Below, in pieces: positions 1 through 9,357 of a DNA stretch of 64,000 nucleotides. The notes below the pieces were generated by a model that saw nothing but the letters and a program-made list of their open reading frames with translations, did no database searches and had not been told where the DNA came from. The number at the start of each line of letters is the position of its first letter. Within the stretch, counting starts at the first letter, position 1. This DNA is from Bacteroidales bacterium (GTDB lineage: Bacteria; Bacteroidota; Bacteroidia; Bacteroidales; UBA10428). The translations under genes and the position numbers were made by a program. Where the stretch lies: positions 1-64,000 of the forward strand of contig JAFGBD010000009.1 in assembly GCA_016933335.1 (NCBI GenBank). The letters run 5' to 3'.

Positions 1-371
1 GATATCGGTTATTCTATTAATACTTTTAATTCATTGATTCTCTTCAAATCCTCCAAAAACCGGTTCGAACTACGCGCAGCGATCTCATGAGCAAGCTAAT
101 GGGTACGGGATGTGGGAGCGAATATTTCAGCTCGCTGAGGTTCACAAAAAAGAGGCTGCTCTCAGTTTTTGATGCAGCCTCTTGGGGAAGTATGAGTGTT
201 ATGCAGGTTTATTTTGTTTCTTATAATGAAATATCTCAGTTATTGAAATAAAAACAATTACCGGTATTCCGGTTCCGGGTGTAAGGAGGACGCCCGTAAA
301 GGGCAATGACTGGCATTTAAATAATATACCAATGATTGAGCCTGTTATAATTGTTAACTGGCAGCAACGGA
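1..371. other. Non-coding window edge downstream of the GlsB-type gene
   Basis: No frame here shows convincing coding character on either strand. The only recognisable element is a minus-strand terminator hairpin near 150-183 (separate entry). A TTCGAAC string near 65 resembles a tRNA T-loop but has no pairing arms around it. The rest is probably the 3' flank of the minus-strand gene that follows. Confidence 0.5.
144..183 (-). terminator. Intrinsic terminator for the GlsB-type gene
   Basis: AAGAGGCTGC (150-159) pairs with GCAGCCTCTT (174-183). Read on the minus strand, the stem is followed directly by a run of T (the A-run at 145-150). The orientation fits termination of the minus-strand gene ending at 372. 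Confidence 0.75.
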
Positions 372-623
372 TTATTTCTTCTTCTTAATGATCAGATTAA
401 GCAGGAACAGAATAATAATAGCCCCGACAGCACCTGTGATGATGGCACCAATCCATCCGGTACCAAGATTAATACCAATCTTTCCCAGAAGCCAGTAACC
501 AAGTATACCTCCAATGATACCAACAATTAGATTCCCGAGTAAGCCCAGGCCGCTTCCTTTATAGATCACGCTGCCCAGCCAGCCGGCTATTGCGCCAATG
601 ATAAGAGTTCCGATGATTTCCAT
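372..623 (-). CDS. GlsB/YeaQ/YmgE family small membrane protein
   Basis: 83-residue, glycine-rich, very hydrophobic protein with about three membrane segments and a KKKK tail. The N-terminus MEIIGTLIIGAIAGWLGS and the repeated G-x-x-G spacing are typical of the transglycosylase-associated (GlsB/YeaQ/YmgE) family of small inner-membrane proteins linked to general stress in other bacteria. Length matches the family norm of about 80-90 residues. It stands alone on the minus strand, with a terminator hairpin downstream at 144-183. Family membership is clear; its molecular function is not known. Confidence 0.85.
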   Translation of the reverse strand: MEIIGTLIIGAIAGWLGSVIYKGSGLGLLGNLIVGIIGGILGYWLLGKIGINLGTGWIGAIITGAVGAIIILFLLNLIIKKKK

Positions 624-891
624 TTTTTTAGTTTTAGGTGATTAATAAAATATTTATAAGTCACTAATTTACCAATTAATCATATTAAATCAATTTTTAA
701 CTGAATTTATTTTTTTGATCCCCATATCCCGGTTTTTACCTTACAACCACAAAATGCAGTTGTCGTAGTTTTTTCAGGAAGGTGGCTTCAGATTCTGAAG
801 GTCCGGCAAAGGTTGCCTTCCTCCATGCTGCGTTCACAAGCAGGATGACAAATACTGCTATCGGGAAGCGTTTAAAATAGAATTTTCTCCT

Positions 892-2253
892 TTATTTAAC
901 CTTTCTTTTAAGCCATTTGCGGGGAACCGGTACGATGCAGATATTCATCGACCGACCGTCTTTTGATAGCATTGCCGATTGAATCAGTATTCTTGTCCCA
1001 TCAGGGCTGAATGTGGGGTGCACATGGTCTTCTGCTGTCTTTTTATGGCCTGTTGTAAGCAATATCATTTCATGGGTATACCGGTCAACCAGATAAAGAT
1101 TCCTGGCAAAATCATCCCCGGTCACGAACCGGCCGTCAGATGATCCGCTGACATGCCAGAAACCGCTTCCTTCAGGTATTTGTCCGGCAATAATCATTTC
1201 TCGGGTTCTGATATTGACAATTCCAAGTCCTGTAGGTTTTTCACGTGTTCCGCATAATCCCCATTCCGATTCCTGTCCCGGATTGCTTTCTTTTTCAAAA
1301 GTGTCCACAGGTTCATGTTTTACAGAAAAATCTGAAATGTTACGATGCCCCATGATTGCAAATGCAACTTCTTCCGGTCCGATAACAGCTTCATGTGTAA
1401 CCCATTCGTATGGTGCTTCAGGATAAAGTGGCCTGAGTTCCGTCCCGTCAGCATTAACAATCCATGTGCGTTGGGGTGCTTTGCCCCCTGTTTCCCAGCA
1501 AAAAATAATTTGTCCCGGAATCCACGGATTGCTTTGAATGTGTCCAACCTGAAAGGGGACGGAAATAACATATTTTATTTCACCGGTATGGATATTCATA
1601 CCGGCAATACCACCAGGTCCGGCTCCCATTTTTCGGGGACCATATGAAGATTCGATAACGATTCCTTCCGGCAGATGTCTTTTGGCTTCTGCGCGGCCAA
1701 CCCGAAACCAGATCCATTCTTCTCCACCATCCATTGCCATGTCTGCAACTGCACCCATTTCAGGTGGGGTAATGCCACATATCCTCTGGTAACCTGTTGA
1801 GGGTTTTAATGTATATGCTTTGCTATCGTTGAACAATGAAGCCAGATCAACCTCAATAACTTCAAGCGAACCTTCCGGTATCTTTTTTGACGGGTGTCTC
1901 ATAAAATACAGTTTCATTGATTTCCTTGCAACAATCAGCATGCCCTGGTAACCTCCTTCGGTTACCTGTACCATTTCACCTGATTTTTCATTCACGGCCA
2001 TTGCCTCTCCCTTTACCCTGTTCGATCTGAGTACAATCCATTTCCCGTCGGCCGTCCACTGATTATGTGTCGGATAGATTTTATAATCACCCGCTGCAGT
2101 ACTGGTCAGAAAAATAAGTTTTGTCCCCGTCACAGGATCTTTTACTACTTTCCGCTCTGAAGGATATCGACTGCCAATTTGTGCCCTGATGGTAAAACAC
2201 ACCACAAGGCTTATAAATACGATCACGATAAAAACTGTTTTCTTGTTTTTCAT
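892..2253 (-). CDS. PL22-like oligogalacturonide lyase (beta-propeller)
   Basis: 453-residue exported protein with an N-terminal signal segment (KTVFIVIVFISLVVCFTIRAQ). Propeller blades repeat, for example NQWTADGKWIVLRSNR near the start and HPTFSPDGTRILIQS near the end. Motifs VGHIQSNP, EWVTHEAVI, WHVSGSSDGRFVTGDD and EDHVHPTFSPDG place histidines and glutamine as in the metal site of family PL22, which splits unsaturated digalacturonate from pectin breakdown. The neighbouring PL11 gene on the same strand supports a pectin role. The C-terminus (NICIVPVPRKWLKR) is close to that of annotated oligogalacturonate lyases. A PL22-related propeller of other specificity cannot be ruled out. The frame stays open for 51 codons after the stop (see findings). 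Confidence 0.7.
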   Translation of the reverse strand: MKNKKTVFIVIVFISLVVCFTIRAQIGSRYPSERKVVKDPVTGTKLIFLTSTAAGDYKIYPTHNQWTADGKWIVLRSNRVKGEAMAVNEKSGEMVQVTEGGYQGMLIVARKSMKLYFMRHPSKKIPEGSLEVIEVDLASLFNDSKAYTLKPSTGYQRICGITPPEMGAVADMAMDGGEEWIWFRVGRAEAKRHLPEGIVIESSYGPRKMGAGPGGIAGMNIHTGEIKYVISVPFQVGHIQSNPWIPGQIIFCWETGGKAPQRTWIVNADGTELRPLYPEAPYEWVTHEAVIGPEEVAFAIMGHRNISDFSVKHEPVDTFEKESNPGQESEWGLCGTREKPTGLGIVNIRTREMIIAGQIPEGSGFWHVSGSSDGRFVTGDDFARNLYLVDRYTHEMILLTTGHKKTAEDHVHPTFSPDGTRILIQSAMLSKDGRSMNICIVPVPRKWLKRKVK

Positions 2254-2355
2254 CCTGCATTAAGCTTTGCAACAAATAAATGTGCTTTGTTTCCTGTAAA
2301 GCTCATCCGGAAGCCAGAATCCCGGATCAGCTTCTTAAATGAATACCTCAAAATT

Positions 2356-5300
2356 TTATTTAATAATATTGAATTTTCCGGTGTAACTGTTATAATTTGT
2401 GTTCAGCTGAATCAGGTATATTCCGTTTTTAAGTCCAGGTATCTCAATCCTGGTCCTGTTCATATTGATACTGTTTAGGGTCATTACCTTGCTTCCGTCA
2501 ATTCTATAAATTGACAGATTGTCAATGTTTTCCGTTTGATCAATTAGCTTGATTTCGATATGATTACCGGCGGGAACCGGGAACAGGTCAAACATGTTTT
2601 GATATTCGTTGATTTTTGCTGCATCAATAGCAGACACAGACGGAAGTGAGTCACAGTCTGCGCTTGCAACACTCTCTCCTGAAGTCAGGGAAATAACTTC
2701 AAGATAATCGATATTAGGCAGTCCGGAACTGCCGGCAGCTTCCAGGGCTATCTTTTTAAGTCCTGCTGTGATGTTAACGGCAGTCATTGCTGCTTCATCC
2801 CAGTTGGTCCATTCACCGGTATTTCCAAAGCCCACATTACCGATAAGTGTATCGTTTATATAAAGTATGCCGGGTCTGACCGAGGTTGCAGCGTATTTCC
2901 ATATCAGTTTATAATCTCCTGTTTCCGGTATATTTAATGCCCATACAATTTGCACTCCCTGTACATTGTCAGTATTGGCAAATCCTGATCCGGTATGGCC
3001 CGGGTGATTGCTTTCAATATAACCAATACCGTTTGCAAAACCGCAGAAACCTGTCTCGTTCTCCTGCATTATACAGATCGATCCGACTTCTGAACGTACA
3101 GCTTCCGAGACGGTTTCTTTTGACGTATTGTCATATGCTATGGCTGTCATCTCATAGATTCCAATTTCAGGATTCGCTATTTTAATTGTGTATGGACTTT
3201 CGGAAACCGAGGCAAACCATACTTTGTTTATAAAGAAAGCCACACTATCGATTGAACCGTCAGTATCGAATGCCTTTGCTGTAACTGTGATGGTATCGTC
3301 AAGCTGGAAGATTGAATTATTTACAGGACTTGTAATAGCAATATGAGGATGACCTTCATCCACTGAGAAGGTAACCGGGCCTGAAATCATCAGGTTACCG
3401 TTTTTGTCAAAAGCCGAGGCTTTTAGTGTATGTTCACCGGTTTTCAGATCCGGGATAAATGCCATGTATGGCGGGAACAGTAATGTGTCCAGTATTATTG
3501 AGTCATTGTCATACAGTATGATTGTCTGATTGGTATCTGCAAGGCTGACAGCACGGACAATCACGTTAAGGTCCAGCCCGAGGTTCAGCTCATAGCCTTC
3601 TTTTGGAGATCTGATATTAATAACAGGAGAACTGTCAGCTTCCATAACCTTAATATCAGGAACCGGGGGTGTCTGCATGTCGTGCCCGATAAAAAAGCCC
3701 GGGTGGGGAGGCTGATTATAGGCTACGTTTTGCCATACGAGTGCCTGTCTGTATACCGGGTCCTGCAATAAGGTATATATACCGTAAGGGGTGGGAATTG
3801 TCGTTGTATATATTCTTAAAGACTGGTTATCAGTGGTTCTGAAAATCACTTCTTCTCTCCAGTCTCCCAGTATGTCTCCACTTAATGCAGGAGTCGACTT
3901 TGTGCCATTATTGGAGGTACAACCATCAGCAACCAGTAATGGTTCAGTAACACCCCATTTTGATACCTTGTTCCCGTCAAGCATTTCACGTAAAAGATCA
4001 CCATCCCACCATGCAGCGAAGTTAATTGGAGGCAGAAGATTGCTTATAATATCTCCGTTGCTGTTATAAACACTGAGGCCTGAGGCCCAGAACTCATTTC
4101 CGGGATGATCTGCAGTTATATCTGCTGTCATTGCACGCCCGATATCGCCTCTTGCCATTACACTCAGCAAGATTTCACCTGTGGCAGCGTCCCTTGCATG
4201 AACAGCCGGATTTGTAACACCGTCATGTACACGGCCTGCAGTTTCACTGGGCATATAAAATTCCAGTCCGGGACGGGAAGGTATCAAATCACCCAGATGT
4301 GTGGCATCACCGTGATTAAACCTGGTATTATATAAAGGTGTTCCGTCGTCATCAAAAGCCATGGCCCCATATATGATTTCATCTTTGCCGTCGTAATCTA
4401 CATCGCCAACTGCAATGCTGTGAGCTCCCTGTTCTTCATATTGTTTCAAAGCAGCCTGATCGTCTTCGGTATCAAATGCCCATCTTTTTACAAGCTGGCC
4501 GTTTATGAAATCCCAGGCTGTTAAAGTGGTCCTGTCATAATATCCCCGGCACATCACAAGGCTTGGTATGGTGTCGTAATATGCAACGCAGGCAAGAAAC
4601 CTGTCGACACGGTTCCCGTCCGTGTCTCCCCAGGTGTAAAGGGGATATGGCTCTGCTCTTAAAGGTATGTAATCAACGGTTGACAGCTCTTTTCCTGTCA
4701 TGCCTTCAAATACAGTTAAGTATTCGGGACCTGAAAGAATAAATCCGCCGGCATTACGATAATCTGCGGCATCATCATCTGTTGCTGCTGGTCCGTTGCT
4801 CAGAAAGGTCCCGGTTCCATCTGTGGTTCCGGGAGCGGTTTTGCATGCTACCTCTGCTTTGCCATCACCATTGAGATCGTATACCATGAATTGGGTATAA
4901 TGGGCACCACCCCTGATATTAATTCCCAGGTTAATGCTCCATAGAAAAGTACCATTCATATTGTAAGCGTGCAAAAATACAGGATCTGTGTAACCCGAAT
5001 GCGCATTGTCATGTGTTGTTCTTTCCATTTTGATGATGATTTCATACTCACCATCTCCGTTCAGGTCGGCAACACTGGCATCATTCGGAGTATAACCATC
5101 AGGGGTTCGTAGAGGAATGGTAATAAAGTTGTTTTCCCATACAGTCACAGGAGTGGATATTTCCGATCTTTCACCGTTTCTTAATGTTTCCAGGTAATAG
5201 ATATTGCCGGTGGTTCCGCCGGAGTCAATAAGGTTAGATATTCCCGAAACAGGAGTTTGGGTTATAGGTGTGCCGTTCCTGTATATATTGAACTCAATAT

Positions 5301-5550
5301 TTCCTGTATCCGCAGCAAACAGCCTCCAGCTTAAAAAAACCTGCTCTGAGCTTTTCACCGCAACCAGTCCGCGAGTCAGGAACTCCATTCTCCTCTGGCT
5401 AAAAGTGTCGAAAGAAAAAAACTGGAAGATCATAAGGAATATCATAAACAGATTTCCGGCTGTTCTTACTGATCTTACTGATCCCAACCCTCTTTTCAAT
5501 TGTAACTCTTGTTCATTTGATCCGGCTCTTTTTCTGATTGTTTCCATCAT
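2356..5550 (-). CDS. Rhamnogalacturonan lyase, family PL11, T9SS-secreted
   Basis: 1064 residues. After an atypically long N-terminus (signal segment near 33-51, ending FDTFSQ) comes the PL11 catalytic domain, from MEFLTRGLVAVKSSEQVFLSWR to about residue 610. It has repeated calcium-binding-like loops such as DLNGDGEYEII, DLNGDGKAEVACK and DVDYDGKDEIIYG, typical of the eight-bladed propeller of YesW/YesX-type lyases that cut the rhamnogalacturonan I backbone. Two Ig-like modules (about 630-830) and a carbohydrate-binding-like module (about 840-960) follow. The last 80 residues (FPVPAGNHIEIKL to YTGKFNIIK) are a type A T9SS sorting domain, so the enzyme should reach the outside of the cell. 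The start codon is uncertain because two Met codons lie side by side at 5547-5550. Confidence 0.88.
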   Translation of the reverse strand: MMETIRKRAGSNEQELQLKRGLGSVRSVRTAGNLFMIFLMIFQFFSFDTFSQRRMEFLTRGLVAVKSSEQVFLSWRLFAADTGNIEFNIYRNGTPITQTPVSGISNLIDSGGTTGNIYYLETLRNGERSEISTPVTVWENNFITIPLRTPDGYTPNDASVADLNGDGEYEIIIKMERTTHDNAHSGYTDPVFLHAYNMNGTFLWSINLGINIRGGAHYTQFMVYDLNGDGKAEVACKTAPGTTDGTGTFLSNGPAATDDDAADYRNAGGFILSGPEYLTVFEGMTGKELSTVDYIPLRAEPYPLYTWGDTDGNRVDRFLACVAYYDTIPSLVMCRGYYDRTTLTAWDFINGQLVKRWAFDTEDDQAALKQYEEQGAHSIAVGDVDYDGKDEIIYGAMAFDDDGTPLYNTRFNHGDATHLGDLIPSRPGLEFYMPSETAGRVHDGVTNPAVHARDAATGEILLSVMARGDIGRAMTADITADHPGNEFWASGLSVYNSNGDIISNLLPPINFAAWWDGDLLREMLDGNKVSKWGVTEPLLVADGCTSNNGTKSTPALSGDILGDWREEVIFRTTDNQSLRIYTTTIPTPYGIYTLLQDPVYRQALVWQNVAYNQPPHPGFFIGHDMQTPPVPDIKVMEADSSPVINIRSPKEGYELNLGLDLNVIVRAVSLADTNQTIILYDNDSIILDTLLFPPYMAFIPDLKTGEHTLKASAFDKNGNLMISGPVTFSVDEGHPHIAITSPVNNSIFQLDDTITVTAKAFDTDGSIDSVAFFINKVWFASVSESPYTIKIANPEIGIYEMTAIAYDNTSKETVSEAVRSEVGSICIMQENETGFCGFANGIGYIESNHPGHTGSGFANTDNVQGVQIVWALNIPETGDYKLIWKYAATSVRPGILYINDTLIGNVGFGNTGEWTNWDEAAMTAVNITAGLKKIALEAAGSSGLPNIDYLEVISLTSGESVASADCDSLPSVSAIDAAKINEYQNMFDLFPVPAGNHIEIKLIDQTENIDNLSIYRIDGSKVMTLNSINMNRTRIEIPGLKNGIYLIQLNTNYNSYTGKFNIIK

Positions 5551-6005
5551 TGTTTCATTGATTTTTCATTTTTTGTCTCTGATAATTAACAGGAATATTG
5601 ATTCTTATTGTTTTATCCTTATAATGGCCGCAGTATCTTACACTCTGGTTATTCTGGCATACCCGGAGACAGCAAAAAATAGTTCAGTCTTTTACTTTCC
5701 TGCACAGATATTTCAAATTGATGGTATTGTAATTTTTATTGAAATTCATGAAGTATCAAAGTTAGTCTTTATGTTTAATCTGCTGACATTCCCGGACAGG
5801 TTTTTGAAAAAAGAATTGAATTTCTTAAAGCAGGATGCTTCTTCCAGGTAAAGTTGCGGCTAAATAATGAACCTGTCTTATTATTGGATTAAAAAGTCAT
5901 ATTGGCTGAGATCCTATAATTTAATTATAAAAATTTTTAATTTTAATCAGATATATACAGGAGGTATTTTTAACGATCTGTCATTTATTAAAAGCGAGGC
6001 TTATA
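5551..6005. promoter_or_regulatory. Divergent intergenic region between PL11 and GH43 genes
   Basis: This 455-bp spacer separates the leftward PL11 gene from the rightward GH43 gene. A consensus -7 element reads TAACTTTG on the minus strand (5757-5764) and could drive the PL11 gene with a leader of about 200 nt, but no -33 partner is clear. An open frame crosses the region on the plus strand but lacks coding character. No element was recognised for the GH43 gene. Confidence 0.35.
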
Positions 6006-6986
6006 ATGTATAAATCTTTATTTGTAATTGTATTATTTCTATCGTGTTTATTATGCAGGACAGACGCACAATTCGGTCCCAACAGGCCTGGAAAAGTCAG
6101 ATTATATGATATGAGCTGGAGGGATGTCTGTATAGTACCAGACAGTACCACCGGTTATTATTACATGGTCGGTCCGGCAGGAAAAACCGTATTATTATAC
6201 AGGAGCAGGGATCTCATTAACTGGGAGGATCCGCTTACGATATTTGAAATTCCTGAGGGTTTCTGGGGAAACATCGAAATCTTAAATATTTGGGCACCTG
6301 AACTTCATTATTATAAAGGGAAATATTACCTGTTCCTGACATTTAATACCGGTCATGAATTTGCTGAGCAATGGCCCAACTGGAGGCCAAGAGTTGCAAG
6401 AGGATCTCAGATCCTTGTAAGTGATTCACTGAAAGGACCTTATAAATCCTTTCAAGACCATTCGACACTGCCAGTTGATATGATGACCCTCGATGCTACC
6501 TTATGGGTAGAGGATGGAAAACCATATATTGTCTATGCTCATGAATGGGTGCAAATATCAAACGGTACCATTGAGTATATGCCATTGAAAGATGATCTTT
6601 CAGAGACAATTGGTGAACCGGTATTAATGTTCAGGGGAAATGCCGGCCCTTGGGTTCTGGCTTCCAAAACAGAAGGCTGCTTTGTAACAGATGGTCCTTA
6701 CATGTGGAGAAATAAAACAGGAAGGTTATTGATGATTTGGGCCAGCTACGGTGAAGGTGGTTATACCGAAGGAGTTGCTTTCTCCGAATCGGGCAAGCTG
6801 TCAGGTCCCTGGTTGCAGCAGGCTGAGCCCATATATACAAACGACGGTGGACACGGGATGCTTTTTAAAACCTTTGACGGAAAACTGATGATGGTGCTCC
6901 ATTCGCCAAACAACCGTGAATCTCGGCCGCATATATTTGAGATGGAAGACACTGGAGATGCACTCAGGATTAAGAATGAATTGTGA
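6006..6986 (+). CDS. Glycoside hydrolase family 43 protein
   Basis: 326 residues with a signal peptide (about 1-21, ending TDAQ). The five-bladed GH43 propeller is visible: SWRDVCIVPDSTTGYYYMVG carries the expected catalytic-base Asp, NIWAPELHYYKGKYYLF is the classic second blade, and LDATLWVEDGKPYIVYAHEW supplies the pKa-setting Asp. The usual EGP general-acid motif reads VTDGPYMW here, so Asp or another Glu must serve. GGHGMLFKTFDGKLMM closes the domain. GH43 enzymes remove arabinose, xylose or galactose from plant polysaccharides; beside PL11 and PL22 it may trim pectin side chains. The exact substrate cannot be read from sequence. Confidence 0.85.
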   Translation: MYKSLFVIVLFLSCLLCRTDAQFGPNRPGKVRLYDMSWRDVCIVPDSTTGYYYMVGPAGKTVLLYRSRDLINWEDPLTIFEIPEGFWGNIEILNIWAPELHYYKGKYYLFLTFNTGHEFAEQWPNWRPRVARGSQILVSDSLKGPYKSFQDHSTLPVDMMTLDATLWVEDGKPYIVYAHEWVQISNGTIEYMPLKDDLSETIGEPVLMFRGNAGPWVLASKTEGCFVTDGPYMWRNKTGRLLMIWASYGEGGYTEGVAFSESGKLSGPWLQQAEPIYTNDGGHGMLFKTFDGKLMMVLHSPNNRESRPHIFEMEDTGDALRIKNEL

Positions 6987-7119
6987 ATTTTATGCCGTGC
7001 GGTACAGCCCTGAGGCCGGATGGTTTGGATACCGGGGAACCAAAATATAAAAAGACTGGAGAAACAGAACGAAAGGTATGGGTATCGGAAATTTTTATAA
7101 ATCAGAAAGAACATTTTAA

Positions 7120-7995
7120 ATGGAATATTTGAGGATTGCACTGTTAATACTTGCTTATACCATTGGTATTGCAACCATTGTTGTACAAATCATATGTTAT
7201 TTGAAACAGATCGAGTATATAGAAACCATTTTGTTTTCTGCTTCATTTTTATTGCTTATTCTGATGAGTACATTACAGGAATTCGGATTATTTGCAAATA
7301 ATGATACAACCAGCAGAAGTACCCTGTTGTCATCAGTATTATTGATTGTTTTTTCAACTACAATTCCTGTTAACATACACAAAGAAAGAATCATCCGGTA
7401 TCCCGTGATTAAGAGTGGCCTGTTTCTGATTACAGCTCTGATCCTTTGTCTGATCGTCATATCTCTGCATCTGAAAGGAGAATTAAAGGAAACTAACATT
7501 ATCATATCTGTTTACCTGAGTGTTGCTATACTCTATTCCATGTTTACTGTTCTGATGAGCAAGCCATCGGTGCTTATCAGGGGCAGGGAAAAACAGGAAA
7601 GGTTTGTAGCTTTGGTAATCATTATCTCGGTCGTGTTAAGCATGCCTTTTCTTGTGTTTGTATACAGGAATGATCTCTGGATGAATTATTTGTTATATAG
7701 TCCTTATTTCCTGTCTGCTATTTGTATATTTCTTTGTCTATTCAAATTACCGGACGACATCAGGAGGCTTTTTCTTTTTTCGGTCAGAAGCGAGATCGAA
7801 ACAACAAAACTGGATAACTATCAGATAACATCGCGTGAAACCGAGGTTTTAAAATTGCTTGTTCAGGGCAAAAGTTATAAAGAGATCGGCGACGCACTCT
7901 TTATATCCATACCCACCGTTAAGACCCATGTTACAAATATCTACCAGAAGCTGAAGGTTAAAAACAAAGTGGAGCTCGCCAACCTGCTTAAATAG
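7120..7995 (+). CDS. Membrane-anchored LuxR-type transcriptional regulator
   Basis: 291 residues. The first 215 or so form about seven hydrophobic membrane segments starting with LRIALLILAYTIGIATIVVQ. The last 60 residues form a LuxR/GerE helix-turn-helix: SRETEVLKLLVQGKSYKEIG, then ISIPTVKTHVTNIYQKLKVK. No receiver or nucleotide-binding domain is seen, so this looks like a one-component regulator that senses something in or near the membrane. It lies 133 bp downstream of the GH43 gene on the same strand and upstream of a serine hydrolase; either could be its target. Ligand and targets are unknown. Confidence 0.8.
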   Translation: MEYLRIALLILAYTIGIATIVVQIICYLKQIEYIETILFSASFLLLILMSTLQEFGLFANNDTTSRSTLLSSVLLIVFSTTIPVNIHKERIIRYPVIKSGLFLITALILCLIVISLHLKGELKETNIIISVYLSVAILYSMFTVLMSKPSVLIRGREKQERFVALVIIISVVLSMPFLVFVYRNDLWMNYLLYSPYFLSAICIFLCLFKLPDDIRRLFLFSVRSEIETTKLDNYQITSRETEVLKLLVQGKSYKEIGDALFISIPTVKTHVTNIYQKLKVKNKVELANLLK

Positions 7996-8082
7996 CTGCC
8001 ACTGATGAGAATTAGACAATTACAGCGCTCTCATACTTTCGGATGATTTGCATCCAGATGATTGAAATCAACCTTTTTCCTG

Positions 8083-8114
8083 ATTGTATTGCAGAAATTT
8101 GAAATGTAGTTTTG
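8083..8114 (+). promoter_or_regulatory. Promoter of the serine hydrolase gene
   Basis: ATTG at 8083-8086 and TAGTTTTG at 8107-8114 are 20 bp apart and match the Bacteroidota -33/-7 consensus. Transcription would start near 8120, which excludes the upstream TTG at 8084 as a start codon and supports the ATG at 8129. Confidence 0.6.
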
Positions 8115-8128
8115 CGGTTAAAAAAATC

Positions 8129-9283
8129 ATGAAAACAATCTTGTTTATTTTACCATTTATGATGATGTCTGCAAATAATTATTCACAGCCAGCTATCGAA
8201 AAAACCAGAAAAAAGATTTTCAGCAGTTTTGAAAAAATGGCGATGCGTAATAAAAAGATCGGTTCGTCAATGCTGCTGATCCATTCCGATAATCTTGGTA
8301 TTCATTGGAAAACATCTGTAGATAAAGATCCTGTTGCTGATGTTTATCCTGATCAGCCTTACCATTTTGCAAGTATTGGAAAAACCATCACATCAGTGGC
8401 GATTGCCATTCTCTATGAAAAAGGCATGATTGATTTTGATGAACTCATCAGCCGGTATCTGGATGAGGATATTGTCAACGGTTTACATATTTATGAAGGA
8501 AGAAACTATTCAGGGGAAATCAGGGTGAAACACCTGCTGAATCATACGTCAGGGCTTGCCGATTACTATACAGACAAGACAGATGATAAAGTCAGTGTCA
8601 TGGATTTGATGATCAAAGATCCTGATTATTTCTGGACGCCGGTTGAAACCATTCACTGGACCAAAAATAATCTGAAACCGTTTAATACACCCGGAAAAGG
8701 TTTCCATTATTCCGATACAAATTACCAGCTTTTGGGATTGATCATCGAAAGCATCACCGGGCGATCCATGCATGAAGTTCTGAGCGAATATATATTTGAT
8801 CCGCTTGGAATGAATGATACATACCAGCTTTTTTATTCGGAGCCAAGAAATAAAAATCCCCAGCCGATGGTTAACCTTTACCATGACAGCCTTAATCTTT
8901 CTAAATCAAGAAGTATTAGTCTGGACTGGGCAGGCGGAGGGATTGTTTCAACTTCAGAGGATATGTTGAAATTTATCAAAGCAATCAGGCAACATACAAT
9001 TATCAGCGAGGAGACTTTTGGGCTGATGAAAGACTGGGCCAGGATGGGCCCCGGATTATATTATGGTTACGGATTGATGAATTTCCGGTTCATACTCACA
9101 CCAGAGAAATATGATATCTGGGGTAATTCAGGATCAATAGGGGCTTTCATGTATTACAACCCGGCCATGGATATCTATATGATTGGAAGCTTTCATAAGC
9201 TGAATTTTCATGCGCCACCGGTAATATTTATTGTAAGGACTTTAAGAAAATTCAGTAAACTGTGTCGCAACGGGATTGAATGA
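8129..9283 (+). CDS. Serine hydrolase, class C beta-lactamase/penicillin-binding fold
   Basis: 384 residues from the ATG at 8129; the open frame reaches back to a TTG at 8084, but that lies in the promoter. A signal peptide (MKTILFILPFMMMSANNYSQ) exports it. The nucleophile motif SxxK is S82-I-G-K85, followed by a YSD version of the YxN motif in FHYSDTNYQLLGLIIE. The third motif region reads WGNSGSIGAFMYY. These fit the broad family of DD-peptidases, esterases and class C beta-lactamases. The true substrate (peptidoglycan peptide, D-amino acid peptide or ester) is not predictable. It is a single gene, probably monocistronic. Confidence 0.82.
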   Translation: MKTILFILPFMMMSANNYSQPAIEKTRKKIFSSFEKMAMRNKKIGSSMLLIHSDNLGIHWKTSVDKDPVADVYPDQPYHFASIGKTITSVAIAILYEKGMIDFDELISRYLDEDIVNGLHIYEGRNYSGEIRVKHLLNHTSGLADYYTDKTDDKVSVMDLMIKDPDYFWTPVETIHWTKNNLKPFNTPGKGFHYSDTNYQLLGLIIESITGRSMHEVLSEYIFDPLGMNDTYQLFYSEPRNKNPQPMVNLYHDSLNLSKSRSISLDWAGGGIVSTSEDMLKFIKAIRQHTIISEETFGLMKDWARMGPGLYYGYGLMNFRFILTPEKYDIWGNSGSIGAFMYYNPAMDIYMIGSFHKLNFHAPPVIFIVRTLRKFSKLCRNGIE

Positions 9284-9312
9284 CAGGATGGTAAAATGAT
9301 TGTACAGGGAGG

Positions 9313-9357
9313 TATAAAAACACAAATGGGAACTATTCGTATAGAGTAGTTCCCATT
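9313..9357 (-). terminator. Intrinsic terminator of the candidate structured RNA
   Basis: An 11-bp perfect stem, AATGGGAACTA (9325-9335) with TAGTTCCCATT (9347-9357). On the minus strand it is followed within three bases by TTTTT (A-run at 9316-9320). The plus-strand side has no T-run, so it serves minus-strand transcription. Confidence 0.75.

Noticed and set aside
60-110. TTCGAAC string that resembles a tRNA T-loop
   Set aside because: The flanking bases do not form a T-stem or acceptor stem.
5204-5851. 215-codon plus-strand frame crossing the start of the PL11 gene
   Set aside because: More than half overlaps the PL11 coding region on the other strand and the rest reads as low-complexity hydrophobic residues without a recognisable family.
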